A stretch of DNA of 39,390 bases from Bdellovibrionales bacterium (GTDB taxonomy: Bacteria > Bdellovibrionota > Bdellovibrionia > Bdellovibrionales > UBA1609). How positions within the stretch are numbered: position 1 is the stretch's first letter; every line of letters begins with the position of its first letter. A program made the translations under genes and the position numbers. The stretch spans positions 1 through 39,390 of the forward strand of contig JAIBAM010000026.1 of assembly GCA_019695175.1 (NCBI GenBank), written 5' to 3'. The notes under the pieces were generated by a model that ran no database searches, was not told the origin of the DNA, and saw only the letters and a list, made by a program, of their open reading frames with translations. This document shows, one piece after another, positions 16,265-24,566 of this stretch.

Positions 16265-17490
16265 TATTCGTACCTAAGTCCTTCCACAGGCGGCAAGTTT
16301 GCACCACGACGAGCTGGGACCAATGTCGCCAAAAAGCAAACCAACATCGTGCTCAAAAATATCATTATTAAATCAAGCCAACGCAACTCCAAAGTCACTT
16401 TATCTAATTTATAAACTTCAGCAGGTAAAATTTGCCAACGGTTCTGCATCCAAACAAACATGGCGCAGGCAAAGAGACCAAATGCAAGACCTAAAAAAGC
16501 CCCAACAGAGCCAATAATTAATCCCTGACATGCAAAAATTTTAGCAATGGTCATTTTTTTGGCTCCCATTGTTTTTAAAATACTTATGTCACGATATTTT
16601 TGCACCACATTTATCAGCAAAGTACTACATATATTAAAGGCAGCCGCAATCACTATGACCATAATAACAAAAAATATGACTGGCTTTTCCAACTCAATCG
16701 CTCTAAATAAATTTTGATTAACATCATACCAACTCGTGATATAGAATCTAGAACGATAGCGCTCGGCAAGTTCACGGGACCAAGCAGGTGCCAAATCATC
16801 TTGAGCCAATCGGATCCTAAACCCCGTGATTCGATCCCCAATTTGAGCAAACTTTTGTGCTGACAATAAATCTGTTAAAACATACCGTTCATCAAAATCG
16901 TGGCGCCCCATATCCAAAATTCCACTGACAAAAAAATGACCTATGCGAGGTTTAACTTGTCCCTTATCGAACTCTTGACTGCTGGGCAAAACCAAACGAA
17001 AAGAATCCCCTACTTTTAAATGATGTTTAGCTGCAAGACCCTTCCCTATTAACGCGGCGGACTCATCCCTCCTGGATTCTAAAACAAATTCCCCTTGAAT
17101 CACTCGTGACTTTAAGTTCAAGACCCGATGAACTGAATGAATATCAACACCTTCTAAAGCGATTCCCGACAACATTTCATTGTGAGGAAGTAGGGCTTCA
17201 ATATAAACAAATGAAGTTGATATCATGGGACCTTTAATGTCTTGCAAAACATCATTGAAATCGGCTTTTTCCCCTTGTCCATTGGGACGGGAAACTATCA
17301 AATGGGAGGTCACATCAATCACTGATTTTTTTAAAGTGGATTGATATCCACTCACTACCGCCATAGCGACAACAAGAGATCCCACACCTATAACAACACC
17401 TAATACACTGAGAAGAGTGGGGAAATTAAATATACTTTGTTTTAAAGCTAAAGACTTTGTTAGAGATCGCCAAGATAAAGACAAAATCAT
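16264..17490 (-). CDS. lolC: lipoprotein-releasing permease, LolC/LolE family
   Basis: The product has 408 residues. It is the membrane partner of LolD. The FtsX/MacB-type layout is visible: one membrane segment near residues 25-48, a periplasmic domain to about 265, then three segments near 268-292, 318-345 and 368-392. The cytoplasmic-loop motif DISILKTMGAKKMTIAKIF (about 300-318) is typical of LolC/LolE, and the protein ends in the family's PPVEGLRYE. Only one permease is present here, so it may act as a homodimer (LolF-like) or have a second partner elsewhere. The ATG at 17490 has AGGA 7 bases upstream. It is 54 bases after prfB on the same strand. Confidence 0.9.
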   Translation of the reverse strand: MILSLSWRSLTKSLALKQSIFNFPTLLSVLGVVIGVGSLVVAMAVVSGYQSTLKKSVIDVTSHLIVSRPNGQGEKADFNDVLQDIKGPMISTSFVYIEALLPHNEMLSGIALEGVDIHSVHRVLNLKSRVIQGEFVLESRRDESAALIGKGLAAKHHLKVGDSFRLVLPSSQEFDKGQVKPRIGHFFVSGILDMGRHDFDERYVLTDLLSAQKFAQIGDRITGFRIRLAQDDLAPAWSRELAERYRSRFYITSWYDVNQNLFRAIELEKPVIFFVIMVIVIAAAFNICSTLLINVVQKYRDISILKTMGAKKMTIAKIFACQGLIIGSVGAFLGLAFGLFACAMFVWMQNRWQILPAEVYKLDKVTLELRWLDLIMIFLSTMLVCFLATLVPARRGANLPPVEGLRYE

Positions 17491-17544
17491 ATTTGAATCC
17501 TGTTCCCTCTAAGCACTGGTTCGGAGTGATTGCAAAAACGATAT

Positions 17545-18673
17545 TTAGTGCTTTCTTTCACTGGCTTGCTTCTTTAAAAAGGCTTGAATAAACTCCTGCA
17601 GATCTCCATCTAAAATCTGCAAAGGGGCAGAAGACTCAAAATTCGTTCGATGATCCTTCACTAATTGATAAGGGTGCAGTACGTAGGAGCGAATTTGACT
17701 CCCCCATTCATTAGCCATTTTTCCTGCCGACAATTCATCAATTTTCTTTTGTCGCTTTTCCAATTCCAATTCATAGAGTTGGGCTTTAAGCATTTTCATC
17801 GCTTTACTTTTGTTATCAAATTGACTGCGTTCATTTTGGCATTGAACAACAATTCCCGAAGGTGCGTGAGTAATACGGATTGCAGAATCTGTTTTATTCA
17901 CATGCTGCCCGCCAGAACCGCTGGCACGATAGGTGTCAATGCGCAAATCTTCATCTTTGATTTCCACTTCCACATCATCATTGATTTCTGGATAGGAGAA
18001 AACGGAAGCAAAACTTGTGTGTCGCCTAGCGTTAGAATCATAAGGACTCACGCGAACCAAACGATGCACCCCGTTTTCTACCTTAAGATATCCATATGCA
18101 AATGGTCCATGGATTAATAAAGTAGCGGATTTAATACCTGCTTCTTCCCCTTCTGAAATGGACATAATTTCCACTTTATAACCTTGCTTTTCCGCATATC
18201 GAGTGTACATGCGCAACAAAAGATGGGCCCAATCACAGGCTTCAGTTCCTCCGGCACCAGCATTAATACTCAAATAGGATGAATTCCCGTCCAGTTCTCC
18301 ACTGAGTAAATTCTTAAGCTCCAAATCATGGCAGATTTTTTCCAGCTGTTTAAGCTCTTCCCTTACTTCACTGAAGGTTGGCTCATCTTCAGCCTCCACG
18401 GCCATCTCCAGAAGCAGGGCTGCATCTGCAGTTTTTTGGGTTAGAAGACGCCAATCACCCACGGATTTTTCCAACAAGGCCTTTTCCCGATTCATTTTTT
18501 GCATTTCTTGATGATTAGACCAGACCTCAGGATTTTGAGCCTTTGCCTCTAACTCATCAAGGCGTTTTTGTTTTTGATCAATGTCAAAGATACCTCCGAA
18601 GTTCAGAGGATTTTGTCTGCAACAACTCGATTAATGATTTCACTTCAGAAAGATCTGTTTGTATTGACGCCAT
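17545..18673 (-). CDS. prfB: peptide chain release factor 2 with programmed +1 frameshift
   Basis: RF2 ends translation at UGA and UAA. The gene is read in two frames. A first frame begins at an ATG at 18671-18673 and runs 29 codons to CTT TGA (TGA at 18584-18586). Reading then moves forward by one base at CTTTGAC, continuing with GAC at 18583-18585 to the stop at 17545, giving 375 residues in total. The slip site has the internal Shine-Dalgarno word CGGAGG three bases before CTT, matching the well-known autoregulatory site: low RF2 slows reading of UGA and favours the shift. The RF2 markers SPY (in VRVSPYDSNARRHTS) and the catalytic GGQ (SGSGGQHVNKTDSA) are present. Calling only the long frame (start 18504) would lose the N-terminus. 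Confidence 0.95.
18583..18600 (-). promoter_or_regulatory. prfB frameshift site (autoregulation)
   Basis: Read on the minus strand the site is CGGAGGTATCTTTGAC: an internal Shine-Dalgarno-like GGAGG, a three-base spacer, the slippery CTT and an in-frame UGA followed by C. This order and spacing is the established RF2 recoding element. The poor UGAC context slows termination and leaves time for the +1 shift. Confidence 0.93.
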
Positions 18674-18694
18674 GAAAAATATTTTTACCTTTTT

Positions 18695-19042
18695 TTATTT
18701 TACAACTGAAAAACCCAGCTCATTCCAACGCAACATACCCCCAGACATATTCCTCGTAAGGGAAAACCCCAACTCGCAGCTCAAAGCTGTAGCTTGACCA
18801 GATCGACCTCCACTGCGACAAACAAAAACCATTTCCTGTGATTTGTCTGCACTCTCAAGAAATTTGATTAAATCTGGGCCTAACGTGACGAGTTGAGCCC
18901 CCTCAATATGACCCAACTCACCCGTAAATTCTTCAGGACGTCTGACGTCCACAATTTTAAACTTTTGTCCCATTTGGGCTTGCACTTCTTCTGCCTTAAC
19001 AACGGGTATGTCATGGATTATTTGGGGCTTAAATAGGGTCAT
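18695..19042 (-). CDS. rhodanese-like domain protein
   Basis: The product has 115 residues, a single rhodanese domain. Such domains carry sulfur as a cysteine persulfide or act as small thiol carriers. The active-site loop is CRSGGRS with Cys75, the standard six-residue catalytic loop length of sulfurtransferases. The first conserved block KIVDVRRPEEFTGELGHIEGA (split here around residues 29-49) is typical. No signal peptide is present, so it should be cytosolic. The ATG has GAGG upstream (spacing 7). It is the first gene of the run leading to prfB, 21 bases apart, and so is probably co-transcribed with prfB and the envelope genes. Its partner or substrate is unknown. Confidence 0.88.
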   Translation of the reverse strand: MTLFKPQIIHDIPVVKAEEVQAQMGQKFKIVDVRRPEEFTGELGHIEGAQLVTLGPDLIKFLESADKSQEMVFVCRSGGRSGQATALSCELGFSLTRNMSGGMLRWNELGFSVVK

Positions 19043-19100
19043 ATATACCTCAAATTACTTTTGGTTTAATTTTTTAAAGGTTCCTTTTTTATCTAACAGA

Positions 19101-19128
19101 AAAAAGGAGTCGGCAAGGACTCCTTTTT
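19101..19128 (-). terminator. Rho-independent terminator
   Basis: AAAAAGGAGTC (19101-19111) and GACTCCTTTTT (19118-19128) pair around a six-base loop. Read on either strand, the stem is followed by T5. It lies about 80 bases after the stop of the lipoprotein gene (19209) and before the rhodanese operon, so its main role is probably to end the minus-strand lipoprotein transcript. Confidence 0.85.
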
Positions 19129-19208
19129 AAAAAGAAAGCATAAGGTAACTCCAAAAAACTATAGTAATTAAGCCTTGAGATTTGACGCAAAAGCTATTCT
19201 CACTATAA

Positions 19209-20168
19209 CTATGGAGTAGAAGTCCTCTGTTCTTCCAATCTAGTATCAATAACTTGCAAAGCCTTTTCCAAACGCTGGCGGACGTTGGCATTGATTGCGC
19301 TCGAACCACCTTTGGTATTTGAAGCAATAAGCCGTGACAAATTCACCCCTTTATTCTTCAATGTACCCCAAAGCTTTGTAACTTCACCTTTAGAATTTGA
19401 TGTGAGACTTCTTTCTACAGTGAAATATTTTTGAAGCTCAACATCATTTATTAAGAGAGTGATCTTCTCAGAAAAAGGTAACCTGATAATAAAGTCCATA
19501 GCCTTTAATGCCTCCACGCTCTTTTCCAAATCTCCCACCGACGATAAAGGAATTCCGTCAAGCTTCAAGGCAGCAAGTCTTCCCTCTTTCAAATAAATAA
19601 AGCGCCCCATCAATAAGTTGAGAGCCGCAAAGGCATATTCTGATTGGTTCAAAATATGACTTTGTATCATCTGTTCAATTTTAGGCTGCGGAGTCAATCC
19701 AGCCAAGGTTATTAGAGCCTGAAGACGCGCGTACTTGAGACCTATTACTTTCTTATTAAACTCGAGTTCCGCATCCGTTGGTTGGGAGGGTGAACCACCA
19801 GAATAGATTGGATTTGGATGGGTCAAATTGATTTCTAAAAGCCAGGTGTAAATTAACTTCACTATTTCATCGACCGTGGCTTCTCTGGCAAATGTTTCTG
19901 CCACCGCTAAAATTTCTGGAGAAATGGGTACTGTTAATAAATAAGAATCGGGATCACTCATTTTTTCCAGGGCAATCATCAAACCTTGCAGACGAACCTC
20001 TTGTTCCAGCTTCATTAACTTTTCATTAGTTTCTTTAGTCCGTTGGTTGACTTCTATGACTGAGTCCATGGCTTTTTCAGCCTGGCAGCCCATCAAGCCC
20101 ACAACAAAAACACCTACGAAAGAGAACCAAATCGCTTGTTTTAAAGTTCCGTATTTTCTTTCGTTCAT
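19209..20168 (-). CDS. lipoprotein of unknown function
   Basis: The product has 319 residues. A type II signal peptide is clear: basic start, hydrophobic core (about 12-25) and lipobox LMGC with Cys28 as the lipidated residue. The residue after Cys is Gln, which does not resemble the inner-membrane retention Asp, so sorting to the outer membrane is plausible. A short coiled coil (residues about 38-60, VNQRTKETNEKLMKLEQEV) follows. The rest appears helical with no known motif. I do not recognise a family. The start is supported by GGAGG 9 bases upstream, and a strong terminator follows 80 bases after the stop. The gene stands alone and diverges from the small secreted gene at 20445. Confidence 0.8.
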   Translation of the reverse strand: MNERKYGTLKQAIWFSFVGVFVVGLMGCQAEKAMDSVIEVNQRTKETNEKLMKLEQEVRLQGLMIALEKMSDPDSYLLTVPISPEILAVAETFAREATVDEIVKLIYTWLLEINLTHPNPIYSGGSPSQPTDAELEFNKKVIGLKYARLQALITLAGLTPQPKIEQMIQSHILNQSEYAFAALNLLMGRFIYLKEGRLAALKLDGIPLSSVGDLEKSVEALKAMDFIIRLPFSEKITLLINDVELQKYFTVERSLTSNSKGEVTKLWGTLKNKGVNLSRLIASNTKGGSSAINANVRQRLEKALQVIDTRLEEQRTSTP

Positions 20169-20338
20169 TCGCTTTTTCCTCCATTTTTTAATTACAAAAG
20201 TTCACAAGTTTTTGCAGGCCTAACGGACAAATTTAAAATATTCAATCCTGCCTTTACAAAGTTGCACATTTTTCATTTCCTCTTCCATCTCCATATATTT
20301 TGAATATTTTTCAAAATATAATTTTTTTTACATGATAC

Positions 20339-20367
20339 TTGTTACATAGATATAAATTTTTTATAGG
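20339..20367 (+). promoter_or_regulatory. candidate sigma-70-type promoter
   Basis: TTGTTA (20339-20344) and TATAGG (20362-20367) are 17 bases apart, upstream of the gene at 20445. The match is modest, and this stretch is AT-rich enough to give such pairs by chance. Confidence 0.3.
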
Positions 20368-20385
20368 TATTTCCAACAAAATCGA

Positions 20386-20411
20386 GGGGCTCCGGGGATG
20401 GGCTTCGGGGG
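20386..20411 (+). promoter_or_regulatory. potential G-quadruplex in the leader
   Basis: Four G-runs occur in 26 bases: GGGG (20386-20389), GGGG (20394-20397), GGG (20400-20402) and GGGGG (20407-20411), with loops of 4, 2 and 4 bases. This meets the usual G3+N1-7 rule, on the coding strand, 33 bases before the ATG. Such G-rich DNA is very unusual in this AT-rich window. Formation in RNA or DNA and any effect on expression are inference. Confidence 0.5.
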
Positions 20412-20444
20412 ACCTACAAGAAAAATTATTAGAGGGGGAAATCC

Positions 20445-20951
20445 ATGAAAAAGTTATTAATTGCTGCCTTTGCAGTGGTTGGTTTTGCAGCACAAGCTAA
20501 ATATGTTGCACCAGCTTGGGATTGCAGTTTAGACGCAAATGATAAGGGAAGAGGAGCTGCCTTTGTAGTGGGCGGAAAAACATTGGTAGGATCTGGTAAG
20601 ATCAAATGTACAGATCTTCAAGGAAACTCTAGTGAGAAATTAGTTAAAGTAAGAATTGAAAGCGGTGGTTTTGGATTCCAAGTACCTACCGAATACAGCA
20701 AAGTTCACATTACTTCGCCAGTGGTCATTGGATTGACAAGCCCTGAAGCTCTACTTGGTTCTTATTCAGTTGTTGGACCACAAGTGGAACTCACCCTGGG
20801 TGAAGCTAATGTAGCTGTGGGCGTTGGACTCAGTCTAAGAAACGATAACGGTATTGGGTTGGGACTAAATATAAGCTGGGGCGCTGCTCAAGGCTTAGGT
20901 TTAAACTTTAACTTAGGAACCAAAGTAACTTTAGAATCTGCGACTGAATAA
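20445..20951 (+). CDS. small secreted Gly-rich protein, unknown
   Basis: The product has 168 residues. A textbook signal peptide (MKKLLIAAFAVVGFAAQA, cleavage after residue 18) is present. The mature protein is rich in Gly, Val and Leu, with alternating short strands. Its last third has repeating VGVGLSLRN / IGLGLNISWG / LGLNFNLG pieces that look like beta strands of an amphipathic sheet or small barrel. Two Cys (about 28 and 65) may bridge. I do not recognise a family with confidence. A very strong ribosome binding site (AGAGGGGG) precedes the ATG by 7-8 bases, and a strong terminator follows, so high expression as a single transcript is likely. The G-rich leader is described separately. Confidence 0.8.
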   Translation: MKKLLIAAFAVVGFAAQAKYVAPAWDCSLDANDKGRGAAFVVGGKTLVGSGKIKCTDLQGNSSEKLVKVRIESGGFGFQVPTEYSKVHITSPVVIGLTSPEALLGSYSVVGPQVELTLGEANVAVGVGLSLRNDNGIGLGLNISWGAAQGLGLNFNLGTKVTLESATE

Positions 20952-21049
20952 GCAATATATTTACTAAGCTCCATTAAAGAGTTTGGGGACAATTTTATCT
21001 TAAAAAATAAACTCAAGTGATCCCCTAAGTAAACGAAACTGCTCATCTC

Positions 21050-21080
21050 GAGTCGACCCCAAGGGTCGACTCATTTTTTT
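21050..21080 (+). terminator. strong Rho-independent terminator
   Basis: GAGTCGACCC (21050-21059) and GGGTCGACTC (21063-21072) form a perfect 10-bp G/C-rich stem with a three-base loop, followed by A and T7. It is 98 bases after the stop of the gene at 20951 and faces the end of rmuC, which is convergent. Confidence 0.92.
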
Positions 21081-21163
21081 GAACCACAAAAACCTTGATT
21101 GGCAATATAGCGCTCACTGAAACTGAACGAAAAATTCCAAAAAAAATCGCGATCGAAAGTGAA

Positions 21164-22516
21164 CTATTTTTCTGTTAACTCAACATGAGAATCCTCTGTT
21201 TCTTCCGAAACATGATTCAAACGTTTTTTTGCTTTAGCACCAAGTAAACGCAGTTTCTCGACCCGATCCAACAAGTTACCCCTGCCATCTTTAATTTTAT
21301 GATACAAATTCAACCTGGCTGCACCTGCTTTTTTTAAATTGATATCAATTTCCTCCAGATCTTCTATCAAACTACAAAACTTATCGTAGAGAGCTCCAGC
21401 ATGACGAGCGATCTCCTCCGCATTTCGACTTTGTCGTTCTTGCCTCCAAATAGTTTCTACAGTTTTAAGATTGGGAAAGAGTAAAGACGGTGAGACAATG
21501 GCTATGCGCTTTTCCATAGCAAAGCTAAAAAGACTTGGATCCGTCTGGTGCGCCAAAGAGAAAGCCCCATCTGTGGGAATAAACATTAAAACAAAGTCAG
21601 GAGTGTTCACACCATATAGATCTGAATAATTTTTCACTGAGAGATCACTCACATGACGACGAACGGATTGGATAAACTCTTGTAATTCCAGTTTGTGATT
21701 TTTTTTACCTAAAACCAGACCACTTAGAACGGGATCATCTGAATTCGCGGTATTTTGCAAAGAAGCATCAATCTCACTCTTTGAAGAGTTTATATAGGCT
21801 TCGTAAGAGGTCAAAGTTACTTTTGAATCAATGATCAAATTTCGATTTCCAGGAAGGCGAACTAAAACATCTGGCTTACGCATTTCCCCTTCGTCCGTTT
21901 TTAATTTTAATCCCCTCCCTTGAACGATAAATTCTTCTCCTTCGCGCAACCCAGAGTTTTCTAAAATACGTTCCAAAACAATCTCACCCCATACCCCTTG
22001 GGTTTTCACATCCCCACGAAGAGCTTGGGTCAAAGATTGAGCTTCCAAAGTCATTTTTTGCTGAGCGAGCAACATGTACTCAATTTCTTTTTTAAGAGAA
22101 AATCTTTCTCTTGATTCTTTGTCATAAATATCTTTAATTTGTGATTTTAATTCATTTAATTGTTGATCAAAGGGTTGGATTAATTGATGAAGCCCCTCTC
22201 TATTCTTTTGCGTTAACTGAACGGTGCTTTCATCTAAAAATTTTCTTTGCAAAAGGGAAAACTCTAAATACAACTGCTTTTTTATTTCATCACTCTCCTT
22301 AGAGTTGTGAATCTGGGATTCTTGCAAATACTCTAGCTTCATTCTTAATAAACCCAACTCCTGAGCTTGAGCTTGGTTTCCAACAAGCTTTTCCTGCAAA
22401 ACTTTTTTAAGACGCATCAGGCGCCATTTCGTGACCAAATAAAGTCCGCAAAAAAACAAAGCGATTACAATCATTAATTTAATGTCAAATAAAAATTCAA
22501 ACACTGTTCCTGTCAT
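21164..22516 (-). CDS. rmuC: DNA recombination protein RmuC family
   Basis: The product has 450 residues. RmuC-family proteins have a restriction-endonuclease-like core and limit certain DNA rearrangements; the exact activity is uncertain. Seen: an N-terminal membrane segment (about 12-29), a long coiled coil (about 30-165), and the conserved core block GDVKTQGVWGEIVLERILE (about 168-186). KPDVLVRLPG and IIDSKVTLTSYEAY (about 214-245) follow, where DSK is the family's nuclease-like motif. A C-terminal helical region holds TIWRQERQSRNAEEIARHAG. The start is ATG at 22516, 15 bases after the carboxypeptidase stop on the same strand, so they are probably co-transcribed. Confidence 0.92.
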   Translation of the reverse strand: MTGTVFEFLFDIKLMIVIALFFCGLYLVTKWRLMRLKKVLQEKLVGNQAQAQELGLLRMKLEYLQESQIHNSKESDEIKKQLYLEFSLLQRKFLDESTVQLTQKNREGLHQLIQPFDQQLNELKSQIKDIYDKESRERFSLKKEIEYMLLAQQKMTLEAQSLTQALRGDVKTQGVWGEIVLERILENSGLREGEEFIVQGRGLKLKTDEGEMRKPDVLVRLPGNRNLIIDSKVTLTSYEAYINSSKSEIDASLQNTANSDDPVLSGLVLGKKNHKLELQEFIQSVRRHVSDLSVKNYSDLYGVNTPDFVLMFIPTDGAFSLAHQTDPSLFSFAMEKRIAIVSPSLLFPNLKTVETIWRQERQSRNAEEIARHAGALYDKFCSLIEDLEEIDINLKKAGAARLNLYHKIKDGRGNLLDRVEKLRLLGAKAKKRLNHVSEETEDSHVELTEK

Positions 22517-22531
22517 AAAGTTTTCAACTCC

Positions 22532-24208
22532 CTAAGTAAGTGCGATCTGTTTTTGAAGTGACCCTCCCGCACCATAGTTAATTTGCAAAAGAATCTGACC
22601 TGATCCCTCAATATACCACTCTAGCCTGGTTTCATTATCATTCTCCACGCAACCACTACCCATAACCGAGGAAGACCACGGAGAACGACAACTTCGTCCC
22701 TTGAGATGGGGCAAATGGGTTTCGGGTTTTCCCACAATAATTTTTTGTTGTGGACCTAATTGTATTGTGGCCCGAGGCGAGTCATAGACGTTGATTTTTT
22801 GTGCCATATCTGAAATTGATGTTGGCAAGAATCCGGTATTTTGCAACTCCACTTTAACTAAAAAACCATCTTTAGATTTTTTTTCCACACCCATGTTTTT
22901 AATTAAAATTTTTGGTAACATTTGAGCCAAACACAAAGTAAATTCATTTACTTTTTTCAGTTCCGGAGCCAAATACTCTGCTGGAGGGTTGCTCCAAGTA
23001 AAAAGAGTTCTCCACCCACCGACCTCCACCGCACCTAACTGGGGATGGCTGACCTTTTTCCAATCCTTAAAATAAGAACCAGGGGTTAAATTTTGATCAC
23101 ACCACTGAAGGACTTTGAGTAAGTTTTCATTTCCGGGCTTTAAATAGATATCGGTTGCATTTTCGTATTGGATTCCACATTGGGCCGGCAGACTCCAAAA
23201 CTCAGTGGTCCACGAAAATATTCCTCGATGCAAATAACACCAGTCGTCCCAGGCCCCGGCAATACACTCTTTTGGGTCATACCTAAATTCGTGATAAACA
23301 GAGAGAGTTTTGTAGCCAGTTAACTTTTGCCCGATTTCACCCATTGCTTTAAAAATAGATAAGTCATTAACAGTAAAATCACTGTCAGGATGGGTTGACA
23401 TGGGTCGCAATAAATAACCACCATAGGTATGATGGGTTAAACTAATAGCAATATTGGGACGTTCCACGATGGCATTCATTAACATTTTTGCTTCTGGAAG
23501 CTCTGTTGGAGTGGCACCAGCCCCATATTCTTTTGGGGAAAATTCCGCTGGAGCCTGTCGATTTAAGTCATAACGCATGGGATTTATAAATTTCTTATGA
23601 AATCCATCAAAATTTACAAATTCACCCTCCGGATAAAGATGATAAAAGGGTCCCGCATTGGAAAATCGATCAAAGGGTTCCCTTTGAATCATTAACCTTG
23701 GATCCTCTGGAGAAACTTTAAACAAACCTGATTCATCTGGAACTCTCATCATAAGAACTTCATTGTCTCCATCCATGTCCTTAATAACAAAATTTTCTTT
23801 AGGAATATGTCCAGGAAATATTTCAGGCGAAGATCGCAAAGGGGATTTATTTTTTAAAACATACTCTGCTCCATCTACAGAAAGACGAGGAATAACATAG
23901 AAAACCACATCTTGCAGGAGAGCTTGTATCTCTTTTGTTTCACTTTGTTCGGTCAAATACTGGATCAAAAAAAGAGCGGCCTGACAACCAGTTAATTCTG
24001 AGGCATGAGTATTTCCATCAACCCAAATCCCGGGTCTTTGCTTTGGCTCATGGCTGGAAAATGACGTCAGTGTCATCAACCATATATTTCGACCTTGTGA
24101 AGATATCCCCAAAGATTCTAAGCGAGTTATTAAGGGATATTTTCGATTCGTTTCCTGTAAAAAAAGTGTGAGTTGATCATAATCGTAATATTGATTTTCT
24201 AACCCCAT
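22532..24208 (-). CDS. M14-family zinc carboxypeptidase
   Basis: The product has 558 residues. The peptidase M14 fold cleaves C-terminal residues using one zinc. The first zinc ligands are His68 and Glu71 in DGNTHASE (64-71), and the third His falls in SLTHHTYGG (about 254-262). The likely catalytic Glu is in FSWTTEFW (about 333-340). Residues 1-370 form the peptidase domain. The last part (about 430-558) resembles a small beta-rich domain with two Cys (GRSCRSPW) and may bind substrate. No signal peptide is apparent, so the location is cytosolic or by an unusual route. The ATG has GGAGGG 7 bases upstream. In predatory relatives such enzymes could digest prey protein, but here that is speculation. 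Confidence 0.88.
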   Translation of the reverse strand: MGLENQYYDYDQLTLFLQETNRKYPLITRLESLGISSQGRNIWLMTLTSFSSHEPKQRPGIWVDGNTHASELTGCQAALFLIQYLTEQSETKEIQALLQDVVFYVIPRLSVDGAEYVLKNKSPLRSSPEIFPGHIPKENFVIKDMDGDNEVLMMRVPDESGLFKVSPEDPRLMIQREPFDRFSNAGPFYHLYPEGEFVNFDGFHKKFINPMRYDLNRQAPAEFSPKEYGAGATPTELPEAKMLMNAIVERPNIAISLTHHTYGGYLLRPMSTHPDSDFTVNDLSIFKAMGEIGQKLTGYKTLSVYHEFRYDPKECIAGAWDDWCYLHRGIFSWTTEFWSLPAQCGIQYENATDIYLKPGNENLLKVLQWCDQNLTPGSYFKDWKKVSHPQLGAVEVGGWRTLFTWSNPPAEYLAPELKKVNEFTLCLAQMLPKILIKNMGVEKKSKDGFLVKVELQNTGFLPTSISDMAQKINVYDSPRATIQLGPQQKIIVGKPETHLPHLKGRSCRSPWSSSVMGSGCVENDNETRLEWYIEGSGQILLQINYGAGGSLQKQIALT

Positions 24209-24566
24209 AAATACCCTCCACCACTTTCATTCCTCTTTGCTGAGCTTTTGTTTGAATTTTAATTAGAGCCATTAAACATTGGCAGAACCCTTGAGGCAAG
24301 AAATGAAAAAACAAAAAAATATTTTTTGTATCCTCAGTTGAGAAAAATAACTCGACCAAAATCCACTGGCCTTTTGATAAGAGCTCGACTTTTTCTTGGC
24401 GTCATTTAAGTCAAAAAATAAATTATGAGTATATTTTTCTAAAAAAACTTGAATGGAAAAGAAACATCTCCCATTGCAATCTAAAAATTGGCCTCGAAAG
24501 TTCTCATTCAAAATTATAGAATGTAAACAAACAATAATTTTTCACGAAGACTAATGGAACACTAAA
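24209..24566. other. divergent intergenic region
   Basis: About 358 bases between the minus-strand carboxypeptidase and the plus-strand lipoprotein. It should hold promoters for both, but no clear -35/-10 pairs can be claimed. Minus-strand reading frames at 24177-24359 and 24272-24511 have no good ribosome binding site and look like chance frames. Confidence 0.4.

Noticed and set aside
17665-18117. Plus-strand 150-residue frame opposite prfB
   Set aside because: Antisense shadow of a conserved gene; Phe/His-rich as expected from reversed codons.
18504-18673. prfB as a pseudogene broken by a stop
   Set aside because: The stop lies in the canonical CTTTGAC frameshift context with the upstream GGAGG, so it is programmed recoding rather than damage.
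24272-24511. Minus-strand 79-residue frame upstream of the carboxypeptidase
   Set aside because: No ribosome binding site and biased composition from AT-rich DNA; kept as intergenic.
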